Below, in pieces: positions 1-8,425 of a stretch of 64,000 nt of DNA; within the stretch, counting starts at the first letter, position 1, and each line of letters starts with the position of its first letter. The notes beneath the pieces are model-generated. The model was not told the origin of the DNA. It saw only the letters and a list, made by a program, of their open reading frames with translations, and searched no databases. The stretch is taken from contig NZ_JACHYN010000007.1 of assembly GCF_014192915.1 (NCBI RefSeq), positions 1-64,000 of the forward strand, given 5' to 3'. The translations under genes were made by a program, and so were the position numbers. Source of the DNA: Azospirillum sp. OGB3 (GTDB taxonomy: Bacteria; Pseudomonadota; Alphaproteobacteria; Azospirillales; Azospirillaceae).

Positions 1-34
1 AGGGGGACCTCGTCGCTGTGGTCCCTCCCGTGAA

Positions 35-487
35 TCACACCGCCCGGCTCAGCGGGAATCGCCGCATGAGTCGTACTCCGCAGGACTTGGTATAAGCCCT
101 GAGCAGGTATGCCAAGTACATCGGCAGCACGAAGATAGGGCGGATTGCCGTGTAGGCAGATGTGATTATGCCCCTCTCGTTGACAATTGCTGAGCGGAGG
201 CTTCTTTGGTCATTCTGGAGGTCTGTGAGACGCAGTACGATTTCGTCTTTGTCTACGACCTGATAAGTCTCAAAGGAACTCGGTAGAAGACCATCGTTCG
301 AGTTGATGTCTTTGCGAATAATCCGCCCATAGCTCAGCGACAGCAGGTTATCCTCAATCATTCCCTTGTTGAGCTGGTCGCACTCAGTCGCAACGCTGTA
401 GAGAGGCACCAGAGTCCAGCCATCAGGCACCTCCCCCAGCCACTCGACACCGCTATCTTTGTACTCGGGATACCTCGGGAAGCTCAT
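35..487 (-). pseudogene. hsdS: Type I restriction specificity subunit HsdS, N-terminal part, probably truncated
   Basis: The 150-residue product opens with the usual HsdS beginning (RYPEYKDSGVEWLGEVPDGW) and continues as the first target-recognition domain, which in this family selects one half of the DNA target. Its ATG overlaps the hsdM stop by four bases (ATGA), so the two genes are translationally coupled. Intact HsdS proteins are about 400-450 residues with two recognition domains and two conserved helices. Here the frame stops at position 35, soon after SAYTAIRP and before the central conserved helix, and the last 20 or so residues do not look like HsdS. A frameshift or degeneration is likely, but the window edge prevents checking whether the rest continues in another frame. 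Family assignment is solid; the broken state is inferred. Confidence 0.75.
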
Positions 488-2226
488 GCGCTCAGCTCCT
501 CGATCATCGCCTTAATGCGGTCGGTGGTCTGCTTCAGTTCCGCGTCGATCACCTCCAACGGACGCGGCGCGGCGAACAAGTAGAAGTGCCGGTTGAAGGG
601 GATCTCGTAGCCGATCTTGGTTTTGTCGTGGTCGATCCAGGCGTCCGGGGCGTGGGGCAGGACCTCCCGCTTGAAGTAGCTGTCCACGTCCTCGTTCAGC
701 GGCACGTTCTCGGTGTCGCGCAGCTTGGCGTCGGCCTGCGGCTTGCCCTTCTGCTTGCCGCGCGTGCCCAGCACGATCTTGCCGGCCTCGTCGCGCTCGG
801 GCCGCTCCACCGTGATGGTGCGGTAGCCGAAGTCGCTGTTCCGGAAGATGCGGCTGATGGGCTTGCCGTCCCGCTCGGCCTCGACGAACTGGCCGAACAG
901 GCGGGTGATCTCGTCGATGTGGGCGTCGGACAACTCCTTGCGCTTGCTGCCCAGGCTCTTGCGCATCTTCTGCCACATGCCGCCGGCGTCGATGAGCTGC
1001 ACCTTGCCCTTGCGGTGCTCGGGCTTGCGGTTGCTGAGGATCCAGACGTAGGTGCTGATGCCGGTGTTGTAGAACATGTCCGTGGGCAGGCCGACAATGG
1101 CCTCCAGCAGGTCGTTCTCCAGCACGTAGCGGCGGATTTCGCTCTCGCCGCTGCCCGCCCCGCCGGTGAACAGCGGGGAGCCGTTCAGGACGATGCCGAA
1201 GCGGCTGCCGCCTTCGGACGCCGGGCGCATCTTGCTGATCAGGTGCAGCAGGAACAGCATGGAGCCGTCCGACACGCGCGGCAGGCCGGGGCCGAAGCGG
1301 CCGTTGTAGCCCTGGGTCTCGTGCTCCCTGCGGACCTCCTTCTCCACCTTCTTCCATTCCACGCCGAAGGGCGGGTTGGACAGCATGTAGTCGAAGCGCT
1401 TGTGCGGGTGCCCGTCGTCGGACAGCGTGTTGCCGAAGACGATGTTGGCCACGTCCTGCCCCTTGATGAGCATGTCCGCCTTGCAGATGGCGTAGGACTC
1501 GGGGTTCAGTTCCTGGCCGAAGACGGTCAGGCGGGCCTTGGGGTTGTGCTCCGCCAGGTACTCGCCGGCGATGGACAGCATGCCGCCGGTGCCGGCCGTC
1601 GGGTCATAGATGGTGCGGACCACGCCCGGCTTGGACAGCGCCTCGTCATCCTCGATGAACAGCAGGTTCACCATGAGGCGGATAACCTCGCGCGGAGTGA
1701 AGTGCTCACCGGCCGTCTCGTTCGACAGTTCGGCGAACTTGCGGATCAGCTCCTCGAAGACCAGCCCCATCTGGTGGTTGTCCACCGCGTCGGGGTGCAG
1801 GTCGACCTGGGTGAACTTCTCCACCACCTGATAGAGCAGCCCGGCCTTGGCCAGCCGCTCCACCTGGGCGTGGAACTCGAACCGCTCGAAGATGTCCCGC
1901 ACGGCCGGGGAGAAGGCGGCGACGTAGCTGAACAGGTTCTCGCGAATATGGTCCTGGTCGCCCATCAGCGTCTTCAGGTCGAGCGGCGACGTGTTGTAGA
2001 AGCTCTGCCCGGCCTTGCGCAGAAGGAACGGCTCCGGGTTGATGCCGAGCTTCTGCTTCTCCTCGAACTCCGCCAGGACCGCGGCCTTCGTCGGGGCCAG
2101 CACGCAGTCGAGCCGCCGCAGCACCGTGAGCGGCAGGATCACCCGCCCGTATTCCGACTGTTTGTAGTCGCCGCGGAGGAGGTCGGCGACCGACCAGATG
2201 AATGCGGATAAGGCTTGCTGATTCAT
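484..2226 (-). CDS. hsdM: Type I restriction-modification system methyltransferase subunit HsdM
   Basis: This 580-residue protein is full length for HsdM, the N6-adenine methyltransferase that pairs with HsdS (specificity) and HsdR (cleavage). An N-terminal helical HsdM domain covers roughly residues 5-150. The Rossmann catalytic domain follows, with the AdoMet motif DPTAGTGGM at 208-216 and the catalytic NPPF motif at 284-287. The C-terminal part, including the [13 protein letters not shown] stretch, is typical of the family. The ATG at 2226 has an AGGA-like ribosome site about 12 bases upstream. It is followed directly by hsdS on the same strand; hsdR, if present, lies outside the window. 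If hsdS is broken the methyltransferase would lack its own specificity subunit, unless another one substitutes. Confidence 0.95.
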   Translation of the reverse strand: MNQQALSAFIWSVADLLRGDYKQSEYGRVILPLTVLRRLDCVLAPTKAAVLAEFEEKQKLGINPEPFLLRKAGQSFYNTSPLDLKTLMGDQDHIRENLFSYVAAFSPAVRDIFERFEFHAQVERLAKAGLLYQVVEKFTQVDLHPDAVDNHQMGLVFEELIRKFAELSNETAGEHFTPREVIRLMVNLLFIEDDEALSKPGVVRTIYDPTAGTGGMLSIAGEYLAEHNPKARLTVFGQELNPESYAICKADMLIKGQDVANIVFGNTLSDDGHPHKRFDYMLSNPPFGVEWKKVEKEVRREHETQGYNGRFGPGLPRVSDGSMLFLLHLISKMRPASEGGSRFGIVLNGSPLFTGGAGSGESEIRRYVLENDLLEAIVGLPTDMFYNTGISTYVWILSNRKPEHRKGKVQLIDAGGMWQKMRKSLGSKRKELSDAHIDEITRLFGQFVEAERDGKPISRIFRNSDFGYRTITVERPERDEAGKIVLGTRGKQKGKPQADAKLRDTENVPLNEDVDSYFKREVLPHAPDAWIDHDKTKIGYEIPFNRHFYLFAAPRPLEVIDAELKQTTDRIKAMIEELSA

Positions 2227-2252
2227 GACGTTGGCATTCCTGCGCTTCCCTC

Positions 2253-2278
2253 CGGTTGCGCTTTAAGAAGCGCAACCG
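2253..2278. promoter_or_regulatory. Hairpin in the hsdM leader
   Basis: A perfect 10-base stem (CGGTTGCGCT paired with AGCGCAACCG) encloses a six-base loop. It lies 27-52 bases upstream of the hsdM ATG on the transcribed side. It has no following T-run on either strand, so it is more likely a protein-binding site or an mRNA structure than a terminator. Type I systems are often controlled, but any regulatory role here is inference. Confidence 0.4.
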
Positions 2279-2707
2279 CTGAGAGGCTAAGCGAGATACC
2301 ACCGATGAGTCATCATGGTTGTTTAAGACGCGCGATATGTCGCTTTGCAAGGGATCATACGATAGTATGTTGCCTTCCAGGAGAACACGCCAAGATGAAT
2401 TGCCGCCCTGATATTCAGCGTGGCTGGATGTCATGTGTCACGTAGCCGTTGCCGTCCACATCTGGCGACGAGGGACGGGAATGCGCGAGTTGGGGCGCTG
2501 CTCACTGCTGGCGGCCGACGGCAGGAAAATGTGGGTACGTTGTGGCCATTGACGAGGTCGCGACGTGGGGCCACAATCATCCCCAAGCTGACCGCACAGA
2601 CCGGCTAAGCTGTTGATCTACAACAGGAATGGTGGAGCAACGTCAGGCTCCTGGCGCCCCAGCCACCTAATTCCCTGAGAGTTCAGGTACTTTGTCGCTT
2701 TTCCCTT

Positions 2708-2727
2708 TAAGCGGCAATTGCCGCTTA
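2708..2727. repeat. Perfect 20-bp palindrome
   Basis: Positions 2708-2727 read TAAGCGGCAATTGCCGCTTA, identical on both strands. It sits in the gene-poor stretch and overlaps the left arm of the next hairpin. The symmetry suits a dimeric DNA-binding protein or a recombination site. No neighbouring gene points to which. Confidence 0.6.
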
Positions 2728-2754
2728 TACGTGAGACTGCCTCACGCATAAGCG
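2722..2754. repeat. Long imperfect hairpin adjoining the palindrome
   Basis: Arms 2722-2735 and 2741-2754 are complementary over 14 positions with one mismatch, around a five-base loop. On the minus strand the mismatch becomes a G-U pair in RNA, so the structure would be more stable if transcribed leftward. No T-run follows, so it is a poor intrinsic terminator. Confidence 0.5.
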
Positions 2755-3334
2755 AGACGGTTCCGAACCGCTGTTTTCCGGAAATCATAAGCAGTGCCAA
2801 CGGGTTGATACGCTTGCTGCGCACCCAAGCGGCGTTGCACGTTCTCCTGTCGACGACGCGCATCTCCGCATTCAGGTTTCGGATTCCTCTCGCCTAAAGG
2901 GATCACCATCGGAGTGGAGTCCTTAGAGACCTGATCATGCGGTGGTGTGCGGCGGGAGGCATGTGGCGATTGGTCGGACGCCACCACGGCAGTTGGATCA
3001 CCTTTACTGATCATACAGCCATCAGGCTCAGCGGATTGGGAAACTTCGGATGCTGCCAATCGCCAATGAATTCTGGCCAGGGCGCCTCACACATGGCACT
3101 CTATTTATCCGTTCCGGAGAGAGCCTTAACCGGCAATAAGAACTCTGTCCCGGCTGACGAGACAGCACTTGCGGACTTCCATTCCCATCCAGGCGGCATT
3201 CTCTGAGACTTTGGAAATATCGAGTATCGCGGCGGGAGGTCGGCTGTTGACCACGCCGTGCTTTTGGACAGCGACTTATGCACCACTATCATTTCGCGCG
3301 GGTCCATCCCCCTCCCTCACCTCCGCCACGCGGG

Positions 3335-3913
3335 CTAGCGGCTGAGCGGCAGGCCCAGCCGCGCCGCGGTCACATCTTCCAGGATCACCTGCGAGCGCTC
3401 GCGATAGTCGGCTTCGGTGATAAGCTTCTTGGCCTTCAGGTCGGCTAGATCCCGCAACAGGCGTTCTGCGTCATCCTTGGCGAGTCGGGCTGGCTGAATG
3501 GCAACCGGATCGGGAGTTGGCGCGACCGGCTGCTCCGGCGGGGTCATAGCCACGCTGACAGAAGACGGGTAAACGTAGGCCGCCCCAGAGCCCATATCGA
3601 CCGCTGCTCCGATTATACCACCGGCAAGGATGTTACCGAATGCCGCGCCCGCCGTTGAGGATTGAACTGCAGACGAGCCCTTCGATCCGTCTGGATGCTG
3701 GCACGACACAGTGAGATCACCATAAGCCTTGGTAACGGTTGTGGAGCCGGGCGTCTTCGGCACCGTCCACGACCCCTTCTCGTTCGCCAGCTTGCATTCA
3801 GCCCCACCCTTCGGAGGCGTATTTACCTCCACGGATTGGGTTGTACCTGCGGTAATCGAGGCGCAGGCAGATGTTCCCAGAAGCGCGACGAGCGCGACGA
3901 GAGGACGGATCAT
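3335..3913 (-). CDS. Secreted lipoprotein-like protein with C-terminal SHOCT-type motif
   Basis: The start chosen is the ATG at 3913, because GGGGGAAG lies just upstream and the product then begins with a clean signal peptide (MIRPLVALVALLGTSACASI). The cysteine at residue 17 suggests lipidation, although the residues before it are not an ideal lipobox. The middle is a soluble beta-rich segment with two cysteines and a glycine/alanine-rich stretch that may insert in or pack against membrane. The last 40 or so residues (RLLRDLADLKAKKLITEADY) match the short SHOCT-type oligomerisation motif found at the ends of many unrelated bacterial proteins. It stands alone on the minus strand. Function unknown. 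Confidence 0.7.
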   Translation of the reverse strand: MIRPLVALVALLGTSACASITAGTTQSVEVNTPPKGGAECKLANEKGSWTVPKTPGSTTVTKAYGDLTVSCQHPDGSKGSSAVQSSTAGAAFGNILAGGIIGAAVDMGSGAAYVYPSSVSVAMTPPEQPVAPTPDPVAIQPARLAKDDAERLLRDLADLKAKKLITEADYRERSQVILEDVTAARLGLPLSR

Positions 3914-4152
3914 TAACTTCCCCCAGTAAGTACGCATGCGCGTTTTAGGATTGCGCTTCCTATTAAGCGCCACCAGAGAGAGTGTGGAGAGGAAATCTAA
4001 ACAGTTTATGACTGAAGAGGGCCAACCAAAGCAACTTGATGCCTTGTTTCAGGCCAAGCCGCCCGTGCTTTCGTCTGGCTCAGAAGAGCGTACAGACACC
4101 TATGCGGGCCTGAAGGCTGAAGGGCAGTGTTGGCATTGCCAGTCGGCGTCGA

Positions 4153-4347
4153 TCAGTCCTGCTGCTCTTTCAGCCGCACGCCCGGCCCGCCCTCGCCCTG
4201 GTAGGTGCCGGTGGGCATGAACTCGACGCCACCATTCTCTAACGCCGGTTGAGTCTTCCCCGACGCCCCGGCGAGTGCGGCACCGCTTCCCTTGATCCTG
4301 CTGATCTTATTCGACGTCACGCCAGCCTGTTTGGCGAGGTCACGCAC
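4153..4347 (-). pseudogene. Degenerate XRE-type helix-turn-helix regulator fragment
   Basis: The 64-residue frame begins at a GTG with RDLAKQAGVTSNKISRIKGS, the recognition helices of a small XRE/Cro-family regulator, and ends with GGVEFMPTGTYQGEGGPGVR, which resembles the usual C-terminus of these proteins (a GVEF...GGGPGVRL pattern). The intact family normally has about 15 more N-terminal residues before the LA..AGV helix. Here the upstream frame reaches a stop after about 21 codons without a credible start, and the middle segment is unusual. I read it as a remnant, possibly frameshifted. The flanks 3914-4152 and 4348-4577 contain no other gene that I can support. Confidence 0.5.
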
Positions 4348-4577
4348 GCCCGCTGTAGTGCAGTTCTTGCCATTCGGATTTGATTTCCCGTGATCATGCG
4401 AGTGTACTCAGTACCTATGAATTGCGATTATGTATTAACGACGCTCCCTGCGTCGATGCGTTGCAGCTATCGGAAGGCACAACGCAACGTTTAATGGGCG
4501 GCCCTTCCGGAACTGATTGCCTTAGGCGCCTGATTTACAGGAGCGCTCCAGGGCGTTCCATGGCTTCGCCTGGACGA

Positions 4578-6350
4578 TCATTCCAACTCGATGATTTCGC
4601 GGGTGCCGGTTTTGGTCCGGCAGGTGAGGCTCGGCTTGGCGGTGCGCGCATCCCAGCCCATGCGGCAGTCGTCCATATCGCGATATCCGACGACACGGAA
4701 ACTGCTGCGAGGCACATAACCGGACAGACCGGCGAGACTGATCTGGTACCACCCTGCATCATGAACCCGGGCGGGCACCTTCGCCCCCTTCTCCACTTTG
4801 CCGAGTTCCTCCTTGTCGGCGAAGTGGGGACTACTGAAGACACTGAGATCCTTGACCGCAAGCGCCACAATGGGAAGATCTTTCGGCGCCGCACGATGGG
4901 ACGCCGCCGTTTGTACGGGCGATGGGGACTGGGCTGATGCGACTGCCGTGGTCTCGGCGTTGCGGGAAAGGGCCTTGACCTGCTCGATCACGCGTTGAAC
5001 AGCCGGCCGCAGCGCCCGCTCGATCACAGGAACGGCATCCGAAACCTGCGCCACCACCGCAATCGCCCCGTCTTCGACCTGCGTGCGCATCTCCGGCGGC
5101 ATGAACTGCCAAGCGCCAAGTGCCAGACCCGTCGCTACGCCGCCATGCAACAGCGTTTTCTTCAGGCGCCGGCGCCACGTCCTGGTCGGCGCCCTGGTCG
5201 GCGCCGGCTTTGGGCGTTGCGGTCGCTTGGGCGGCATGGGAACCTGACCGACGGACCCAGGTTTTGCCGTAGGCGCCAGTGGTTTAGCCGTATGGTCGAG
5301 CCTCGCGCACAGGCCGCAGGTGTTGCCCAGCATCCAATGGCTCTCGTCATTCGGACATTCGAACGTCTGCGGCTCGGTCAGTTCGCGCAGGGCCGCGACC
5401 CATTCAGCCGGGCGCGGCGGCGTGGTGTCGCCGGAAAAGGCCCGGTCGAACAACACCCGCAACGTGGGCGAAAACCATGTGTGGATGCTGTCCGAATCGG
5501 GCTTGATGTAAGGGTTGTCCTTCACCCCATAAGGATAAAACCGCCCGCCGTGCATCAGCCTGGCGCCCAGTTCGGATGGCAGCGCCGCCACGCCGGTCTC
5601 CCGGCCGGACATTGGATGGAGCGATTCATTGAGGAGTTGGAAGATGATGATCGCCAGCGCGAACTGGTCCTGAAGTCCGGCGTTGTCGTTAATCGATCTG
5701 CCATCGAATGAGACGCTGCCGTCGGCGCCCGGCGTGGCGGCTTTGGGATGCAGAAATTCCGGCGTGGCCAACGTTGCGTCATGGCGGCGGCCGTCCGGTC
5801 CGCGGATTTGAAAGCCGTCGCAATCCACCAGCACGACGTAAGCCGAACGCCTGGAATCGCTGGTGTCGTAGACCAGCGCGTTCTGGGGCTTCAGATCGAT
5901 GACGTAATGACCGATCTCGTGCAGGCCGTCCAGGACGATGGACAGGTTCAGCGCCGCGTAAAGGCGCAGGCGCAGGCTCTCCGGGATCCCTCGGCGCGCG
6001 CGCTGTGTCGGACGGGTCACCTGCTGCAGGGTCCAGGCGTGGCCGAAATCGACGATCGGCATCGCGAAACCTCGGAGGACCCCGTTTTCGGTCAGAATGC
6101 CTTCCGGCCAAGCCATCTGGACCGTGCCGTTCAGCGTTTTGACGTTGCGCGGCGGCCGGGCGACCATCGCCCGCACCTTCTCGGCGTGCTCCGCCGCCGT
6201 CGCCGGATCGTTGTAGAGCTTCAGCGCGAGGTTCGGCAAAGCCGGATGGCGATAAACGGTGCCGGCGCCTCCCCCTCCCAGCCTCACAGCCGCGGCGGTG
6301 AAGTCGCGCAAAACGGTCTGCCCCATCGGGCCTTCGTAGACGATGTCCAT
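4578..6350 (-). CDS. Transmembrane Ser/Thr protein kinase with zinc-ribbon and C-terminal SH3 domain (PpkA-like / TerY-P kinase)
   Basis: A 590-residue kinase. The glycine loop is at 24-30 (LGGGGAG), the ATP lysine is K44 (LALKLY), the catalytic loop is IDLKPQN at 151-157 with D152, and the metal aspartate is D178 in the DCDGF motif. A likely zinc ribbon follows (C332, H338, C345, C348). After a basic proline-rich linker, one hydrophobic segment lies at about 402-416, and a bacterial SH3-type domain occupies about 498-553, which should be periplasmic. The architecture is that of a receptor kinase: inside kinase, outside sensor. It lies four bases downstream of the PP2C gene and is the last gene of the vWA-PP2C-kinase operon. 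Kinases of this sort occur in TerY-P triads and as PpkA in type VI secretion control. The substrate is unknown. Confidence 0.88.
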   Translation of the reverse strand: MDIVYEGPMGQTVLRDFTAAAVRLGGGGAGTVYRHPALPNLALKLYNDPATAAEHAEKVRAMVARPPRNVKTLNGTVQMAWPEGILTENGVLRGFAMPIVDFGHAWTLQQVTRPTQRARRGIPESLRLRLYAALNLSIVLDGLHEIGHYVIDLKPQNALVYDTSDSRRSAYVVLVDCDGFQIRGPDGRRHDATLATPEFLHPKAATPGADGSVSFDGRSINDNAGLQDQFALAIIIFQLLNESLHPMSGRETGVAALPSELGARLMHGGRFYPYGVKDNPYIKPDSDSIHTWFSPTLRVLFDRAFSGDTTPPRPAEWVAALRELTEPQTFECPNDESHWMLGNTCGLCARLDHTAKPLAPTAKPGSVGQVPMPPKRPQRPKPAPTRAPTRTWRRRLKKTLLHGGVATGLALGAWQFMPPEMRTQVEDGAIAVVAQVSDAVPVIERALRPAVQRVIEQVKALSRNAETTAVASAQSPSPVQTAASHRAAPKDLPIVALAVKDLSVFSSPHFADKEELGKVEKGAKVPARVHDAGWYQISLAGLSGYVPRSSFRVVGYRDMDDCRMGWDARTAKPSLTCRTKTGTREIIELE

Positions 6351-6354
6351 GCGG

Positions 6355-7155
6355 TCAGCCGGCCGGTTCGCGGCCGATCCAGATCAGAGTCTTGTCGTCG
6401 CCGCTGATGCGGCGGGCGTCCTTGCTGCCAAGCGTGCCGTGCAGCGCCCGCGCTGCCGCTTCCGGATCGCTGGAGTACAGGAAACGGGACACCGGCCCCA
6501 TGAAGTCCGGTTCCAGCGCAGCCCCATCGGCGGAGATCACGAAAGGCATGGCGCCATCGGTCATCGCAACCGCCACGCCGCCTTGAGCCAACGGGGGCGC
6601 TTCGCTGACGCGCAACTGGTCCGGCCAGTCCTCCATCGTCACGAACCAGGTCTGATTCGCGTACTCTCCGTTGCGCGGTTCCGACAGGACAACGTCGCCC
6701 CAGGCCGCCGTCGGCGCCACCGCGGCCAAGCCGTCCCCCACATGGGCAAGCAGCGTCCGTTCCGGTGTCGCCACCAGAGCGACCAGGGTGGCGTGGCAAT
6801 CCTCCAGATCCAGACCGTCGGCCAGCAACGATCCACGGGCAAAATCAACCGCCTGGACAACCAGCGCACGAAAGGCCTCGGCTCCCTCGAAGCTCGTCGT
6901 GGGCGCGGCCAGGAAGGCCGAAGCGACCATCGACGACACACGCGTCGAGCCGGCCCGGGCGTGCCTCGCCGAGCCCGCACCGTCGCACACCACCGCCACG
7001 GCGCAGCCGTTCTCAACGCCAAAGGCCAGCGCGTCCTGTCCCTCCTGGTTCTTGGCTTCATGGGCGGGACCACGCACACAGGCCCCGATCAGGCGCCACC
7101 CGGGAGCGATCAAGCCACCGGGCGCGCCCTCGCTGTCGGTTTGGTGAAAGAGCAT
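6355..7155 (-). CDS. PP2C-type protein phosphatase (PppA-like)
   Basis: I chose the ATG at 7155, eight bases after the vWA stop, giving 266 residues. The longer upstream reading would run into the vWA gene. The PP2C metal-site motifs are in order: DGAG at 58-61, HVGDG around D141, MTDGA around D200 and SGDDKTL around D253-D254. The protein is soluble and cytoplasmic, and should reverse the phosphorylation made by the kinase encoded four bases downstream. Pairing of a PP2C enzyme with a Ser/Thr kinase and a vWA protein is the established TerY-P gene triad, and PppA plays the same opposing role to PpkA in T6SS control. The specific substrate is not visible from sequence. Confidence 0.9.
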   Translation of the reverse strand: MLFHQTDSEGAPGGLIAPGWRLIGACVRGPAHEAKNQEGQDALAFGVENGCAVAVVCDGAGSARHARAGSTRVSSMVASAFLAAPTTSFEGAEAFRALVVQAVDFARGSLLADGLDLEDCHATLVALVATPERTLLAHVGDGLAAVAPTAAWGDVVLSEPRNGEYANQTWFVTMEDWPDQLRVSEAPPLAQGGVAVAMTDGAMPFVISADGAALEPDFMGPVSRFLYSSDPEAAARALHGTLGSKDARRISGDDKTLIWIGREPAG

Positions 7156-7163
7156 CGGCCGGG

Positions 7164-7847
7164 TCAGAGCGCCGCGGACATCCAGCCGCTCGGATTGGCC
7201 ATGGCGACCTGCTGGCCGGATGCCTTCTTCGAGCCGGACTTGGCCGACTCCGACATCCACTTGAACATCTCCTTGAATTTGCTCTGCTCCAGGCGGACCG
7301 GTTGGCGATCGGAGGTGCAGAACTGCGACAACGGTCCAAGGTTGACCTGGCGGCCGATACCGATCGCCCAAAGGATGAACCTCTTGTCGTCCTGGGCCTG
7401 ACGGGCGCGCGACGCAACCTCCTGGATCTCGTCGGTGGGCTCACCGTCGGACATGACGAACAGCCAGGGCCGCTTGTAGGTGACACCGGCCTGCCGGTAG
7501 CGCTGCTTCTGGTCCTCGATCATCGACATGGCCATGTCCACGGCCTTGCCCAGCGGCGTCGAGCCGTTGGCGCGGACGGCCGGGGCCTGGAAATCGGCGG
7601 CATCGGTGAACGACACCAGCGTTTCGACCTGATCGTCGTCGCCCATGCGGATGATCGCGACCTGCACGGCGTCGCAGGCGTCGTCGTCGTCCTTCAGATC
7701 CGCAGCGAGCAGCTTCAAGCCTTCGTTCAGGTCGGCGATGGCCCCGCTGTGCCCCATCGACAGCGATCCGTCCACAACCACGACGCACGGAAGACGTTCC
7801 GCCTTGTTCCTCTTCAGCGCAACATCGGGAATGAGTTGTTCATCCAT
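7164..7847 (-). CDS. Cytosolic TerY-like von Willebrand factor A protein
   Basis: This 227-residue protein is almost entirely one vWA domain. The metal-ion-dependent adhesion site is complete: DGSLS at 26-30, the threonine in the STPLG segment and the SDGEPTD segment. There is no signal peptide or membrane segment, so it acts in the cytoplasm, probably as a Mg-dependent adaptor between kinase, phosphatase and target. It is the first gene of the three-gene minus-strand operon. Its similarity to TerY fits the vWA-PP2C-kinase triad known from chemical-stress and phage-related Ter systems, though no terB, terC, terD or terZ gene is present here. Confidence 0.88.
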   Translation of the reverse strand: MDEQLIPDVALKRNKAERLPCVVVVDGSLSMGHSGAIADLNEGLKLLAADLKDDDDACDAVQVAIIRMGDDDQVETLVSFTDAADFQAPAVRANGSTPLGKAVDMAMSMIEDQKQRYRQAGVTYKRPWLFVMSDGEPTDEIQEVASRARQAQDDKRFILWAIGIGRQVNLGPLSQFCTSDRQPVRLEQSKFKEMFKWMSESAKSGSKKASGQQVAMANPSGWMSAAL

Positions 7848-8425
7848 AAGACACCTTCAGGCTGTGAGCCGCGGCACGACGCTGGGCGGGGACTTCACCC
7901 GTGGAGCGCGCAGGCCGCTCGCCTCCGGGAGATTCAAAACCAACTTTCGATTCCAAGAAATCCTACGCCGAAGGCAAATATCTTTTGCATTCTTCACAAT
8001 GAAAGCCAGCGCATTGAGCGCCAGATACAGTTAAAGCGTTCGTTTTGGTGCTTGACCAATCCGGCGGATTTCCGATCAAAATCGGCGGCTTTTTCCCGGC
8101 ATACACCGGAAAATCAGCAACGTCAATATGCTAATCCGCAAATTTTCAACCCACTCCAGCGCTCCTCCACGGCTTCGAACAGCTTAAGGGTTGAGTAGTT
8201 AGAAGATAAAGTGCATTTTTGGAGGCCTTGGCGAGCGCAATGCCATATCACAAACGATCGCCGATTTTTCATGGTTAACAATATATTTCTTTTTGACAGC
8301 CCTCACCAACCGCCTTCAGGAAGCGGAAATTCCACTTGCGAGTCTTGGTTTGTTTTGTTTTGTTTTCGCAACGCTGGCGAACTCCGCCGCGAACGATTCT
8401 TAAGACGCGCAAGAGGTAATTGCAA
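7848..8425. promoter_or_regulatory. Divergent control region between the kinase operon and the ABC/FGE operon
   Basis: This 578-bp gap has no gene and is markedly AT-richer than its surroundings, especially 8200-8310. It separates two divergent operons that appear to belong to one system, so it should hold both promoters. A TTGACA hexamer occurs at 8293-8298 on the plus strand, but no good -10 follows at standard spacing. A short run of TTTTG units lies at about 8349-8366. I could not find a convincing operator. Confidence 0.55.

Larger units (their letters stand above)
2227..3334. other. Gene-poor lower-GC stretch upstream of hsdM
   Basis: About 1.1 kb with no convincing coding sequence. 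The open frames here are short, mutually overlapping on both strands and resemble no family I recognise. Base composition is visibly less GC-rich than the flanking genes. It contains the hsdM leader with a hairpin (2253-2278), a perfect 20-bp palindrome (2708-2727) and a long imperfect hairpin (2722-2754). It could be the eroded remains of a mobile or restriction island edge, but I see no recognisable integrase or transposase remnant. Confidence 0.5.

Noticed and set aside
586..2211. A 541-codon plus-strand frame opposite hsdM
   Set aside because: Opposite strand of an intact hsdM with catalytic motifs; no recognisable family in the translation.
2937..3206. Small plus-strand frame ending FHSHPGGIL, reminiscent of the JAMM/JAB metal motif
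   Set aside because: The frame stops right after the motif, the required downstream Ser and Asp are missing, and the upstream residues show no JAB fold; at most a degraded remnant.
8293..8298. TTGACA as a -35 element for the secreted-vWA operon
   Set aside because: No credible -10 hexamer follows at 16-18 bases, so I did not list it as a promoter.
8349..8366. Run of TTTTG units that could be a phase-variation microsatellite
   Set aside because: Only about three and a half units, in non-coding DNA 60 bases from the gene start; too short to claim slippage control.
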